Origin: Lucifuga dentata | Taxonomy: Eukaryota > Chordata > Actinopteri > Ophidiiformes > Bythitidae | Direction: 5' to 3' | Assembly (NCBI GenBank): GCA_014773175.1 | Contig: VXCM01001413.1 | Location: 187,842 to 251,841 of the forward strand | Length of the DNA stretch: 64,000 nt | In this document: positions 1-13,408 of the stretch, in pieces | How positions within the stretch are numbered: position 1 is the stretch's first letter | How the letters are laid out: the number at the start of each line of letters is the position of its first letter | The notes under the pieces: model-generated | Told to the model about the DNA's origin: nothing | What the model saw: only the letters and a program-made list of their open reading frames with translations | The model's database searches: none | Translations under genes and position numbers: made by a program

Positions 1-907
1 CCTTTAACAGCTTTAGTTGATTCCCGTCAAATTCATACACCAAAAACTCCAAAATCCCACTGAACAGAGAGCACTGAGCCCTGACCTAGACTGCTGGATT
101 ATACCATAAGTGGCATTTAGATCTTCTGTAAAATGCATGAGACAAGCTTTGCGGGGATCGATACACCACCAAAATCTTCATTTCTCTCATATCCAATCCC
201 ATCGCTCAGGGAGCCATTGTTCCTTTTTTTCCTTTGACACAGTGAGTTTGCAAAATGGGCAACCTTATCCCTGCAAGGTTGTCAATCACTTATATTAGTC
301 ATTTTCTTGGCTAGAGAGAGCATTTGAGCCCCAGGAGCCTCAGTCTGGCATTTTAAATGCAGGAGAAAATTGGAGAGACAGGAAACTCATTTCATAATAC
401 ATAGATATTGACCAAACAGAAGGGAGAAAAAAACAAGAAACCATCATATTGAATAAAGATCATAAAGATATATTCCAAACACATCATTATTCAGTTTAAG
501 AGTCATATTTCAACAGTCAGCAGCTCTTATGATATGGCACAGGTAAGATCAATGATACTGTTACACTGAACTGCAGTTTGACAGGCCTTATTTCATTTCC
601 TCTCATGCTATCTCGGTTCCATTCCCAGTTCAGACAATAAAACAATCACACAGTCTTAGAAACTATTACACCCATTGTTGAGTCTTACCATCGCACACCT
701 ATGGAGCTCACACTGTAGTATCTCCTCTCTATCCATCTTTCAGTGATCTCACAATGTTTTCTCCCTGGGAGGTTTGAATCTGGCAGTCTTCTTCATTTCC
801 CGGCTGTCTGTGTATTTCACATGCTGAACTCTCCTTTGAGACAAACAGCTGAGCCTGTGTGTGTATGTGTGTGAGTGTGTGTGTGTGTATATCAGCTGGG
901 CTCTTAC

Positions 908-962
908 CTTGTTTTTCAGTCTCAGCTGGCGTCAACTCCCCAGGGGGGTCCTCTCTCTGCAT
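908..962 (-). CDS. Possible first coding exon of a leftward gene
   Basis: An ATG at 962 (minus strand) opens an 18-codon frame beginning MQREDPPGELTPAETEKQ. It ends at a good splice donor (CAAG|GTAAGA) with the exon edge at 908, and a minus-strand TATA box lies about 150 bases upstream. The intron begins with a CA-rich run. Without splicing the frame continues to a stop near 729 (77 codons). I do not recognise the protein and could not place a convincing second exon in the 900 bases left of it. It may be chance. Confidence 0.33.
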
Positions 963-1092
963 GGGAGCACAAGGGAAGCCCTGGAGCCAGGCCCTATGCT
1001 CTATGTGTATTGTATAATTTTGAGTCTGTCTGAGTATCTCTTAGCTTGGAGCATGTGTGGAGCTGTGACTCCAACAGTGGGATTGCTCCAGA

Positions 1093-1225
1093 CTCTCTCC
1101 TTGTGGCTTGTATTTATACCCCTCCTTTTGTGGGATCCCAACAGTCAACTTCTGCCACNCTCTCTCCTTGTGGCTTGTATTTATACCCCTCCTTTTGTGG
1201 GATCCCAACAGTCAACTTCTGCCAC
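1093..1225. repeat. 66-base exact duplicate around a single N (assembly join)
   Basis: Bases 1,093-1,158 are repeated exactly at 1,160-1,225, with one N at 1,159 between them. The same arrangement recurs at 24,836, so it reads as two overlapping contig ends that were not merged. Confidence 0.8.
1111..1118 (-). promoter_or_regulatory. TATA box, minus strand
   Basis: TATAAATA lies on the minus strand in a GGGG-TATAAATAC context, 30 bases upstream of a plausible start site near 1,080 and about 150 upstream of the ATG at 962. A second copy at 1,178-1,185 lies in the duplicated block described separately and is probably an assembly copy. Confidence 0.4.
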
Positions 1226-3249
1226 CTGATAGATGCACCTGATGTAAGGGGTGGTATTGGGGGGAACAAGGTTAAACCAAGAAGACAGTTGTACACATTC
1301 AAGATTGTGCATGTGCACACTTGGAATCCAACAACATGCCCCAAACAAACAACTTTCTGCCACAACACGCTGATCCCCAGCTGGAAACAGTTCGGTGTCA
1401 CCTTTATCTTCATTTTCTCTCTACTCAACTGCAGGGTCTCCTCAGCCAGGTGTCTGACAATGAATAACACTGTTAAAGTTATGAAAAGGTTACTAGGTAA
1501 CTGAAAAATGCATTGTTCTGCTCTACAGACAAAAGGAAAAAAACCCAGGAAATATTTTATATTACTTACTTAGCACATGATAAACATTTTCAAGACAGGC
1601 AATCTCATGTGATAAAAAAATAAGGATGAACACAGGAGATGGAAGAGAAACACAATAAGCCATTGTCTCTCTTTGCCAATACTGTTTCCCTGTGTTCGGC
1701 AAATGCAATTATGATATTTCAGACATTTCCCTTGCCATATTATATAATATAACAGGTTATGATTGCATCAGCAATTCAAGCAGATATTAAAAAGCAAATC
1801 TGTCTAGCAGAAGCTAGACAGATAAGTAATATTAGGTTGAATACCAATTGGCAATATGCATTAGCTGTTGCCTTCTGATTCTGCATCTAATCATTATTAT
1901 TTACATAAATGAGTTTTGAAAGTAACAGAAGGCAACTTGGGACCTGATCTAATAGGCAGGCTTACTGTATAGATAACTAAGAGTGAAACCCAGAACCTTC
2001 TTTAGTCTGGAACACAGGCTAATGTAAAAAAGATAAAGTACATTCCACGTTTTATTCAGTGAGTTAATCTAAATAGCTATATATATTTGCCAGGCTGGTA
2101 TTTTGTACAGAGTTACTGTATTGTGATGTGTTGCATTACTACAACACTATATGTATTGTTGCTGTTATTTTGTCCACACTTGGTAGGGTTCACCTGTTTT
2201 CTGTCTGCAACTTCCTTTCTTTCAAATTATCTCTTCAAACCCTGTCTCTCTGACATCATTAAGAATGAGTTTTAATTAGACAGCATCATTTCATGTAATG
2301 TCTCAGTAGGTATGGGGAGTATTTGCCCAAGATCATTCTTGTTTGCAGTTATCCAGGGGATTAATCTAGTGTATTCGCCACAGGAGCCTGTTGCTGTTGC
2401 GTTTGATTTGCCAGCCAAGTCATTAGATACACAGTCAGTGGGCACCAAACAACAGTTGGGACTCTCCCACTCTTGTCAGCCTAACAGGGGACTAGGATAA
2501 ATACTGGCAGACTTTGCAGCTTATATTTGGTGCATATGGTCAAGTATCACCTTAGGCAGTGATAGTGTTTTCTGTTTTGTGTGTTTCTTCACAAACACAC
2601 AAAAGTTGGAAAATAGCAGAAAAAGCATTTTTGTTTTCTAGGCCTATTCACATTCATGAGACTCAGCTGGGCGATTCCAGTTATATGATGCTTGATACAT
2701 TACACATCCAAGAACACACAAATGATGGATTGTAGCAAGATGCTCTGGGCCTATTTATGGTTGATATTTAGATTTATGATAGCCAGGTAGCCATGTGCTT
2801 CCAAGGTAAGCAACCCAGGTAGCTCCATGGCTGACGGCGATGGAGCTACAGATGTCTGCCTGACAAACAAGCAGTGACCCCCTGAGACCCTCATCTTTCT
2901 GCATCTGCTAATTGACTTGTTATTGATCAACTCAATGACAGTCTGATTTATGGAGGGAAAGACTTGTGGAGACAGCCACCTGGCATAAAGCTGAGTGTTA
3001 TGAATGTGAGGAGTAGACCCTGGGGGACTAGGGGCAACCGTTTAGGGGGACAGACAGGAATTTTGCAGTGCACTATAAAACTGACAAAAAAAAATTTAAA
3101 AAAAAATCTGCGAAAAAAGTGTTTTCTATATGATTAATCCAAACAATGTATGTGTATATGAGCATAGCAGGTGTGTAGGAGGGATTGTGGAGGGGTAGCA
3201 GGGGTGCTATGTCTCTGTATCTGTATGTCGTTTATGCAGACATAACACC
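1226..3249. other. Non-coding stretch, nothing recognised
   Basis: AT-rich unique-looking sequence. I see no convincing exon, RNA gene or transposon end. Confidence 0.5.
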
Positions 3250-3728
3250 AAACTAAAAGGGTGCTCATTGGAGCACATTCCTCCACCAAGCCTAGACAAA
3301 ATTTGTTGTGTTCTTTTAACATAATTTAAACCAGGACTGAAATAGAACTTTGAAACCATGACCATCTTGCTGTGAGGTAACAGTGCTAACCACTGACCAC
3401 CATGCTGTCCTAAGGAGAAGAAGAGAAGAGAAGACAGCTGTGCTGATAATAGGACTTAATCACTTTATTTGTCATGATGAACAGCAGTGTTTAAAAATTT
3501 ATCCAGATCTGGACCCAAATGGAAGAAATTGAAGAAATTGACATAAATATTTTTAAAAAATCACACTGTCTCGCATTATTAAGGAATCATTTTAAAAATC
3601 CTGGATCCATCCCTAGATTCTAATGGTACAAAAATTTACTAAGTTCTTCCCTGGGTCGTGCACAGCCTTTTCACCCAGATTCAGAAAAATCGGTCCAGAA
3701 GTTTTTGAGTAAATTCTGCTAACAACAA

Positions 3729-3730
<2 letters not shown>
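3250..3730 (+). mobile_element. RTE-like LINE 3' relic
   Basis: The segment has wording typical of fish RTE-type LINE tails: a block with 'ctccaccaagcc' near 3,281, then 'atcggtccagaag' near 3,690 and 'ctgctaacaaca' just before the microsatellite. It has no open frame. The family name rests on recall of common fish repeats and was not checked by alignment. Confidence 0.45.
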
Positions 3731-3768
<38 letters not shown>

Positions 3769-3822
3769 TTATATGTATATATGGTGTGTGTGTGTGTGTG
3801 TGTATGTGTGTGTGTGTGTGTN

Positions 3823-3866
<44 letters not shown>
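3727..3866. repeat. Compound microsatellite (TATGTA)n-(GT)n
   Basis: A run of TATGTA units is followed by about 80 bases of GT repeat interrupted by one N at 3,822. It directly follows the LINE relic, as is common for LINE 3' ends. Confidence 0.9.
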
Positions 3867-3868
<2 letters not shown>

Positions 3869-6800
3869 TACATATTTAAGTCTTAATCATCTGTTCTTTA
3901 TTAGTTAGCTTGGAAATGCATTACTTGTGGAAGTAATTACTTGTGGACTTGTGCATGTGGAACAGAGAAAAAAATACAAAGGTAAGAAAGACAGAGAGGG
4001 GCAGTGTAAGCAGGGAAAGACAGAGAAGTGGATGCAGTAGTGATCTTGTGTAAAGGAGGTGTGCAGGATAACAGGCTTAGCTCAGAGTGGAGAACACAAA
4101 AGGGCTTAAGGCTGATTGCAAGCTGTGACAAGGGAAGGGGGAAGAGATCAAGCCTTCCAGGCAGAACTATGTAAGACAAAGGTCCAGAAAGGCCCTCTGA
4201 CAGCTCAACTCACATAGCAGCTTAAGAAAAAGTGTCAATAGCAGGCACTGGACAATGAAGGAATTTTTGAGTTTCACTTCAGTTCATCTTCCTCTTTGGG
4301 AATAAAATGTCAGCATCGTCTACATTTGAATACACCAACCAAAATTGTAGCATGGTATTTTTAAATGTCATGGAGAATGTAAACATCTCCATGATTGTAT
4401 TCAGGGCAAAGAGGGCATTTCACTCTCATATTCCCAGTCATTGTTATGCACTATATTGAACATTCAGTATGCAAAATTTTAATTGCATTTTCATAGCATG
4501 TTCAACAACTTGAGTTTCACCTAACCAAATCTCACTTACCAGCCACATCTTCCATCCTTCATCCTGAGACATGATTTGGTAGACAAATACTCAAGGAGGG
4601 AGACTCCAATGCAGAGCCATTCATCAAAGCGACCTGCCAGAACAAAACCCTTTCCCCACTACTCATACCCCTATTATCCATCTCTCTCTGTCTTTCTCTT
4701 TCAAAGTCTTGTTTCCTCCATCTCTTCCCTTTCCTTTCACCTTCACCTGAGGTTTTGTTAATAATCAATTATGTGATTATTCCAATGAGGTGAATAATTG
4801 CAGGTTCATCCTCCCTGTTTACCACAGGTTAGTGGGATTATAATCACACAGTGACAGCCAGGGGACAGCTGAGTTGAGTGATGCTGTGTTGAGGGCTTGT
4901 TTGACCCTGTATGACTTGGCTGCATTTGTCGTCAGTTCATCCTGACTGATGGAACTTTAACAGAGAGCAAAAGCACACAGCATGATGAATTCTACAAGTA
5001 ACATCTCCCACAAGCTGATGACAGTCTGACACCGCAATATCTTGCAGGTCCAGCTACCCAAATACATTCATTTCATTGGCTAGGCTAGTCTTGGGATTGC
5101 ATTAATTTGTTCCGAGCCTTGCATTATAACTTCCCCTGAGGCGATGCAGAGTTATTTTGGTTTTGGACTGGTTCCATTCATCGCTTCTGTTCTGGTGAGT
5201 TAGACAATACAGAGAACAACTTGAGCTTCAGCAACTGTGAATGTCCATTTAAAGAACCCTTAAAAAATCTTATTACACAAGCAAGAAAGGCCATATAGAG
5301 TTCAACGTCATGCAGAGATTGCAGTGAATATATTATTTGACTGTGTTGCTGCGTGAAACCTGCATTTGAGCAGACAATCCAGATGGATGTTGATCTATTC
5401 TCAGCAAACCAAAGGAAATTAAACCCTAAGCCAGATTCACGAGCACTAGAGTAGAGTTGGGAATCAAGATCATTGTCTTTAATCAGAATAACAATAGTCT
5501 TTAATTCTGTGTTAATTAAATGTAGATTTCCCTGATTGAGGAGCAGTACCCTTGATGCCAGGGGACTTATAGTCACGTAAACATCCACTCAGTGGATTTG
5601 TTTTGTGTTTAACCATGTATTAGTCCTCTTTCCCACACTGTCTGGTGCTGGTTTACACAGAAGGTCTGTCAGCTGAGGGATAGTTTCTCGCAAACAGCTC
5701 CCCAAGATTTCAAATGCTCAACCCAAGAGAGGATTTCTTGGGCTCATTGTTAAACACCTTACATCCATACTGATGTGGTTTAAATTAAAATAATACTAAA
5801 TTCTTAGAAGTAAATTTTAGACCATTTGTCTCTTGGCTGGTCACTCTCCCTCTCTCCCTCCCTGCCTCCCTTAGCCCCCCTCCATCAATGTAATGAGCAA
5901 ATCATGGCCACTAGGGAGAGATGTAGAGAGAAAAATTGGGCCCATTATGTGTCAAGGAGTGTGAAAAGAGCAGTGCTGTTGTCTGTCAACTCTAACCTCC
6001 AGCCGTCCCTGATCTTAACTTCCCACCAAACACAAAAGCCTCTTTTCCCACACATGGATCTGCTTATTATTTCCCTGTCTTTTAACTAAAAAGTCCATTA
6101 TAGGAAATGCCAGGACAGCCATGCCCTTTTCTGCACCAGCTCTGCCAGAGCTCAGACAAGGGAACAACGGACACAGTCGCACACATCGATTCAGGCCTGA
6201 TTTAGAGTGACTGTCTTAAACCAGACTTATCGAGTACAGTAATTATAAAAGGAAAAGAGAGGGTTTGAGAAGGGTGCTGTGGATGGGTGAGGGTTGGGGG
6301 GTTGCTGTTGTTGTTGTTGTCATTTGGCAGCCAGTCCAGCTGGAGAGACAAATGACTATTGGAGCCAGAGCACAAGCATTTATCAACCAGTCATCACAAT
6401 GATTCACAGGATCCAGTGGGGAGCCATTATTTTACCATCCCAGTCTCTCACTGTAACCTGCTGATGGTGAAGATGATGATAGCTGTGGGCTTTATCATCA
6501 CAGAAATAGACATATAGTTATGAGAAACTACTTTGTAAATTCTGGAACAAATGGGATTTTTTCAAACTCATATGCAGTCACTCGATTAAACTACCCTGGA
6601 AAAGAATTCAGTGGATGAGCCCAACTCAGGGGCATATGGCTTTAGTTGACTGCAGCAGAACACAGGGATGCCTCAGGAAAGGACTGACAAACATGTGGTT
6701 CCTGAAGTTGGAGGGGAGAGTAACTTGCACTGAATACATAAAGATCACACATAAATACACCATCCACCTGCTCAAGGAGTGCTTTGGGACTGCATAGATC

Positions 6801-7076
6801 TGAAAGTATTGATGCAGTTTTGTATTCACTGGCCTGTCTGTACAAGCAAGTATAACCATCTCTGCATAAAGTAAATAAATTCCTAACTGAACAGGGAATA
6901 AGGGAAAGAAGCAAGAGAGGTCTGTGATGGCCTTCTCATAATAACAATGATAAAAGTATTATTTTTCTATTCATGCTCTCTTGTACTTCCCTTTATCAAC
7001 TTTCCATTTTGCCTCCCACAGGAAGCACATCATTCTAATATACACAGGTTTTCATCCCTTCTATTTTTGTGAGAGG

Positions 7077-7119
<43 letters not shown>

Positions 7120-10100
7120 CAGGGACTGTTTATTCAGTCAGATGGGCTAACGTGTGTGGAATAGATTTGAGCTGAAGAGGAAGCTGTCTACACGACAGCA
7201 GTGAGTGAGTGAGTGACTGACTGGGTGAGATTTAAATCAGATTATACGCAAATCTATCACCATACTATTTGTCTGTTTTTCTTCCCATATTGACAGATCT
7301 CCTAATAACTTTCTAAATTAGTAACCCATGCAAAAAAAAAAAAAAAAAACAGTTTTTGCAAACATGACTGCACTCACATCTTGTGACTTTCCCACCCTTT
7401 TTTGTTGAATCTCACTTCCTTCACTTCCACTTGCCATTGTCATTGTGAAAAGTCATGTGACATGACTACCACTCGTAAAGCAGAGCTCATTATCGTAAAT
7501 AGACCAATAAGTAACTTCGCTCTACGTGTCTCCAAAGCAAGCACACTCTATATGCAAAGCAGAGCCATACTGTTAAAGAAGCTAGTGCCAAGTGATTATA
7601 TTTGTAATTTAATTTCCTTGGTTCATACAGAGATAAGAGAGGGGAGCGCCTGCAGTTGGCCAGGGATGAACAGAGTGACGAGAATGAGACTACAGCTTCA
7701 CTGTCTGGACTGAGACATCCGAGACGATGCCACTTACGTATGAACAAGGGTGGCATCAGGAAGATGCACTAAATACAGAGGGAATTACAAACCTACAGAT
7801 CTTAGTACTGGAGACAAAACCTGTACTCGCAAATCAAATTGATGTATATAAATGTAAATGCACAATAACAAAGAAACATCTTTCCCCTAATGCAGTCTCT
7901 ACTTTCTCTGCCTGTCTGCTTCTCACTGTTCTGCTGAAGAAAGGTAATCAGCAGGGTGGTCTGGGTGGGATGTCAATCACAGACAGCAATGGCTCATTGA
8001 AGATTCTACTAGTGAGATGAACTGGGTCCTTGTAGGACAAACGATTGAAGGACACAAGCTGTACTCTTCCCACATCCTCATCTACCCTCTCTCTTTCTCT
8101 CTCCCTGTGTCCGTCTGCTTTTTCTAAAACTGTAGGACTGCAGCAGACATCACATTTCTTGACTTTTCCATTTTCAAAGACAGTCCACTTATACTGATGA
8201 CAGTGCAGTTGGGGACAATACTGCAGCAGTCCAAGACCTGTTTTGACTGCATCAGAACATTTAGGTCTATAGAGAGCTGTATAGAGTGAGGGGAAGGTAC
8301 AAAGTTCATCAAATTCTGGCATCACATAATGCTGCACAGCTGTCATGGACAGTGTGGAAGCTATTCTGTGATGTCTCAAACCCTCTCCCCCCTTTGTTCT
8401 CTCATCCTCTCATCTTTTTGTCTATTTTTCTCCTCCTGTTTTGTCTTTCTGTGTATTACCTGAGTGTCTTCACTTTGAATCCAAAAGCATTAACCTGTCA
8501 GGAAAGTTACAAATGTTCCAAATAAATTATGTACACCACAGAGAAATAAAACTGCAAAAAAAAAAAAAAAAAAAAAAAAAAAGCAAAGAGTTCTCACTTT
8601 ATTTCATAATTCATCACACTCCCACATCGAGCCAAATAAAACTTGACTTTGGCACACTCTGGCACAAAGTCTTCTAAAATATGTTTGAGGATATTAATCA
8701 CACTTTGTCTACTTCACAAATCAAAATCAAACACATGCACTCTCTCACACATACATACATAAGACTTTTTTGATTTCATTACTCATCAAATGAAAGCTCT
8801 GTCTCCTGCATTACACCAGATTTCACTGCTGGAGGTAAAGTAAAAGATGTTACACTAGCACCACCAACAGGCAAAGCAGGAAACAGCTGTTTTTTATCTC
8901 TTCCTTCACATGCAAAACTGTACAAACTTGCTGCTCCAAAAATCAGATTAAGGACGCTTCACCTTAGCAGGCAAAAACTGTATTCCTTTATATCAATGAA
9001 CACAATCACAGGCACACAGGAAATCAAATTACACTCACTTTATGCTAGGGGACGGCATAGTGACGTGCCGCATAATTAGCAGCACATGACTGTGTAAGTG
9101 GTCTCTAATTGATATGAAGAGCAGTGGTGTCGCCTAGATTGTGCTTTACACATGCTGCTGACCAGAGCCAGGAAATGCCGATGGCCTTCTCAATCTTCGT
9201 GCTATCTTCTGATTGATGTCTCTGTAGCAAATGCCCTTCAACAATCACCATCCACAATCTGTGTCTATCTGGCCACCTGTCTATCTCTGTGTAACATCTC
9301 CCACCATTCATCTGTCATTTCTGCCTTTGTAGCTAAATGGTTTGCTATCTCTGTCTTTCTATCTTCGCATTGATTCAGCCTGTCTTTCTCTAAAGGCATT
9401 CTCAACCTTTGGTCTGCTTCTCTCAAGAAGGTGAGAGAGTGTGGTGGTGGAAGGTGAAAAATGAAGAGTTTATACACACTGGCAAGCATAAAAGTCTGAC
9501 TTCTTTCAAGCATCCAGACTGCACCTACTATGGAAATATAAAAGCATGTGTAGATGAAAAGAAAATCAATATTAAAAAGTATTGTATTTACAGAGGGGAA
9601 AGTGAGAATTACTCAATTTAGCAAATGAGGATTGGAGAGGTTTCTTTTAGAAATGAAAGCTGAGCTGCAACTGAAATAACAGCTTCTGCTGAGAGGCTCA
9701 GCTGGACACACGAGGTCAACACATACTGAACTGAATGGATTTGAAGTTGAGGTGGGAAAGCTCTTTAGAGCAATTCTGTACATAGTTTGCGTGCTGATGC
9801 AAGACGACCTTCAAGGACATTCCGCTCATTTACACAGCAATTAAGCACTACCCTGTTGGTAAATTGAAAAAGAGACAAAATCCTCTGTGGATTTAATAAC
9901 AAACTCATTACCAGGGCCCAACAGGGCGGAACTGCCTTTTAATTAGAGCAACACCTGATTAACGCCCAATTAACAGAGCCAGAGCCACTTAATTCTTGCC
10001 CATTTTGGCAGGATGAGAACATAAACATAAACAGTCCAGTACTGTAGTCCTTCCATTCCTCCTGGGAACCTGAGAGAGAGAGAGAGAAAAGTAAATAATG

Positions 10101-10397
10101 ACTCCAGAAGCAGTCTGCTGTCTAGTGGTTCAAATGCTGTGCAAGGCTGGGAGCTATGAGGAAATGCAATGGGGAAAGCCTCATCAAGAAACTTGAGGAG
10201 ACAAATGTAGGAATGGCTGGCAGACTTCTGCTTCAGTACTCATACAGCACCTTATGAGCTGATATAGGACAACTCTCCACGCAATGAACAATCCTTCTCA
10301 GCTGCAGAATACCAGCTCTACTACTTCCATTAGCTTAGTATCTCTTCACAAGGCAGGATTACTATTCATTCAGTTTTCAGCTAGCATACTGTACAAG
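3867..10397. other. Long non-coding stretch with simple repeats
   Basis: No supported gene. Contains (GA)n at 7,078-7,117, A runs at 7,330-7,349 and 8,556-8,582, and ordinary AT-rich sequence. The open frames here lack splice context or recognisable domains. Confidence 0.5.
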
Positions 10398-10612
10398 CAG
10401 GGCCATTTCTGACCACTTTGGCGCCCTAGGCGAGACATCCATTGGCGCCCCTTCACTCATTCTCCAAAATACATAGGAGAAAAAAAGACAGTTTTAGTCT
10501 TAACTTATAACACATTGCACTCAGTGTTAAATCTTATTGTCAACAACACTTCATTAGGGTTCTACCTTATTGTGTATTTTTGTTACAAGGAGGCACTACA
10601 GAGTAACTACAG

Positions 10613-11073
10613 CATGCCAAAAGTATGTCACCCCCTGTATTTTTGTGTAAACTTTACCAAAGTACCACTCCAAGCACAACAAAATTAATTTATTAGTATT
10701 TTACAAGTAGTTGAGTATTTTTCAGAATATCCAACTATTTTTTTGACTTAAATTTGGATTTCAGAGAGGTAATATGATGGCAATATTTCTACAAGTCAGT
10801 GAAAACATGCAAAAACCATTTGACCTCTGACCCTACCTCAAAGAAGACGTTTTAACTTCCTGTTTGATCTCTACTAATAATGTTGGTATTCTTCTTCAAA
10901 TCTTAACAATATGTCAAAAGTGTCTTCCTACTTAACAGCTATTGGCTTTTTTTTCAGTTGTACTCACTCTAACACACTAAAAAAAAATACATTTTGTTGT
11001 GTTTAGAGTGGTATTTTAACTCAGAAAGAAAAGTTTACACAAAAGTACAGGAGGGTGCAATACTTTTGGCCAG
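10613..11073. mobile_element. MITE nested in the hAT-like element
   Basis: The left end, around 'gccaaaagtatgtcacc', is mirrored by the right end 'gggtgcaatacttttggc', giving imperfect inverted repeats of about 45 bases that include the shared 'tgtgtaaac' part. The right end abuts the gap, so the boundary is provisional. The style resembles Tc1/mariner-derived MITEs. Confidence 0.5.
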
Positions 11074-11389
11074 NNNNNNNNNNNNNNNNNNNNNNNNNNN
11101 NNNNNNNNNNNNNNNNNNNNNNNNNNNNNNNNNNNNNNNNNNNNNNNNNNNNNNNNNNNNNNNNNNNNNNNNNNNNNNNNNNNNNNNNNNNNNNNNNNNN
11201 NNNNNNNNNNNNNNNNNNNNNNNNNNNNNNNNNNNNNNNNNNNNNNNNNNNNNNNNNNNNNNNNNNNNNNNNNNNNNNNNNNNNNNNNNNNNNNNNNNNN
11301 NNNNNNNNNNNNNNNNNNNNNNNNNNNNNNNNNNNNNNNNNNNNNNNNNNNNNNNNNNNNNNNNNNNNNNNNNNNNNNNNNNNNNNNNN
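11074..11389. other. Assembly gap (run of N)
   Basis: 316 unresolved bases inside the hAT-like element, next to a C run. Confidence 1.
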
Positions 11390-11447
11390 CCCCCCCCACC
11401 TGCAACTGCCTGGGTTGCCTATGCCAAAAAACGGCCCTGCATACAAG

Positions 11448-12252
11448 CATAGCTGGACTAAGGTTTATGAATATATTGTACATACAAATGGAAATGATTG
11501 CTAATTGATTCTCACTCATGCTTTTCATATTGTTTTCATCTTATATAAAAGGAAAACAGTGTTACACTCTTTCACTCAGGGAGCGAGGGCTGTACTGGGT
11601 TCTACATACAGTATGAATAACATCTCTGATGTGTGAATTATTATAGTAAATATAGGAATAACCACATATAATTGTGCAGTTTATTACTTATTCATAAAGG
11701 ACTTATGACACAAGGGAGGAACATTTTTTTCTAATTTGTGTTTCACATATTTATCATTTGAATTTATAAACTTTTATTTAGTTAGAAGATAGAATATTGA
11801 CTGTGATATCTCTTTACACCTTACATGAAAGTATGTAGGAGCATTTTCAGCATAACTAAAACACTGACAGGTTTTAGAATTCACACTTGGGTTGAAAAGC
11901 AACATTTTGAGTTCTACATGATCATCACAAGAGGGTGCTAGTTTAATCTTAAGTATATTGCAGCACTTGAAACATTCAATTAATCAACTAACTATATTCT
12001 GTGACAGTGTTTTGTTTGACATACATTCAACCATGGAAACTTTCCACAGCTGCGTCTCTTCCTGCTTTCACAAATGAAATGTATAAAAAAATATAGACAG
12101 CACTTTGCAAAAAATCCTTAGTCCTCATCAGCTGACATTGTTGTCCTTTAGTGTAGCTCTGACTAGAGATTATTCTATGTAAACTAATGTCATTTAGTCC
12201 CAGTCCATACTGAAACTGACCATGATCGGTCATGCAAGAAGCAGCAGCAGCC
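11448..12252. other. Intergenic, nothing recognised
   Basis: AT-rich sequence between the transposon and the 3' end of the claudin-like gene. No feature supported. Confidence 0.5.
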
Positions 12253-12258
12253 TTTATT
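12253..12258 (-). terminator. Polyadenylation signal of the claudin-like gene
   Basis: AATAAA on the minus strand, about 160 bases after the stop codon at 12,416. It is the first such hexamer downstream. Confidence 0.5.
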
Positions 12259-12415
12259 CCAAATATTCAGGAATCATGGGAGCTTAATTTCAGGTTATTT
12301 CAGATCTATAATGCAGCAAGGAGTTTTCTCTCACATTGAGAGAAGTCTGTTTGCAGAAATGTATATCTCCTACATAGTCATTCATTTTATCAGTCATGTT
12401 CTTGTTGAACTCCAG

Positions 12416-12729
12416 TCAAGGCGCTGACATATACCTCTTTGGAGCCATATTGTTTTTGTTGTTACCAGGATAATAACCATCGCTCAAAGAGCGGCTTGCA
12501 GACCTCAGCTGAGAGGTGAGTCGCCACGATTCTACAGCTTTTTCTAGATCTGGTAGGATGTCTGGCACAACAGCTTGTTCAGCTACAAAAACTATAAACT
12601 CCACAACCAGCAGAAGGGCCCAACCCAAAGCCCCCAGCCAATAGGAAGAGCCAAGGCTGGAGAAGTCTTGGCAGATTTCTTCCCGGTGCTGATACGTGAA
12701 AAGAGACCAGCTGAGAAGGAAGAAGAAAC
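12416..12729 (-). CDS. Claudin-like gene, coding exon 3
   Basis: Starts GFFFLLSW, holds the end of the third and the fourth membrane segment, then a polar tail. Stop TGA at 12,418-12,416. The acceptor is CTCCAG|GTTTC. Confidence 0.85.
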
Positions 12730-13367
12730 CTGGAGAAAGAAAAGGCAAAAAGAGTCAAATCAAGTGTCATTTCATGGAAGAAAAAAAAAGTCGCAAAAGT
12801 CAATTACATATGCCTGGAGCTTTAGAAAAGCGTTTATATGATAATGAACTGTAATTCGAAGGAAAGTAAAAAGTCTCTTTAAAAACTGCAGTCCTGCAGG
12901 GCATGTAAATGACCAGTGCACAAAAGAATCTCTGTAGGTGTGGGTTTGACCCACACTAAATAGACGAAAATGCTATTGAAAGGTCAAAATATATTAATCC
13001 ATTTTAGGTTTTCTAAAAACGTTTTCCACTCTCTACTTTCTATCCAGGCTTACTTGGATTACACAATACATTATTTTACATCTCCCAGCATGAAACAGTC
13101 TAATCAGTACTAATGTGACACAAAACTTTGCCTGGGCAAGTATTTAGCAGTTCTGTTACCTGTGGAGGCCATGGTGAGGAGCAGCAGGGTGGTGGGGTAG
13201 AGCGCCTGTCCTGCCATGAGGAGTGAGCGAATGTTGGCGTAGGAGAGCACCGTCTTAGATGTCCAGCAGAGGGCAAACACCAGACAAAGAGCACCAGTGC
13301 TCACAGCCATCAGGAAAGAAAGAACTCCAAACACTCTCTCTGCCTCCAGGGCTGGAGGACACAAAAC

Positions 13368-13408
<41 letters not shown>

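Larger units (their letters stand above)
10398..11439. mobile_element. hAT-like non-autonomous DNA transposon
   Basis: The ends are inverted: CAGGGCC at 10,398 and GGCCCTG ending at 11,439. They are flanked by near-matching 8-base direct repeats, tgtacaag (10,390-10,397) and catacaag (11,440-11,447), six of eight identical. The 8-base duplication fits hAT elements. The interior holds another inverted-repeat element and a 316-base gap, and shows no transposase frame. Confidence 0.6.

Noticed and set aside
729..840. Second exon for the candidate gene at 908-962
   Set aside because: Most acceptor choices lead to an in-frame TGA; the one open choice has a poor pyrimidine tract.
5178..5588. 136-codon minus-strand open frame
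   Set aside because: No domain, no splice context and AT-rich codons; looks like chance.
7948..8379. 143-codon minus-strand open frame
   Set aside because: Includes a simple-repeat stretch read as RERERER and no recognisable fold.
11016..11528. Open frames across the N run
   Set aside because: They exist only because unknown bases are read as non-stop.
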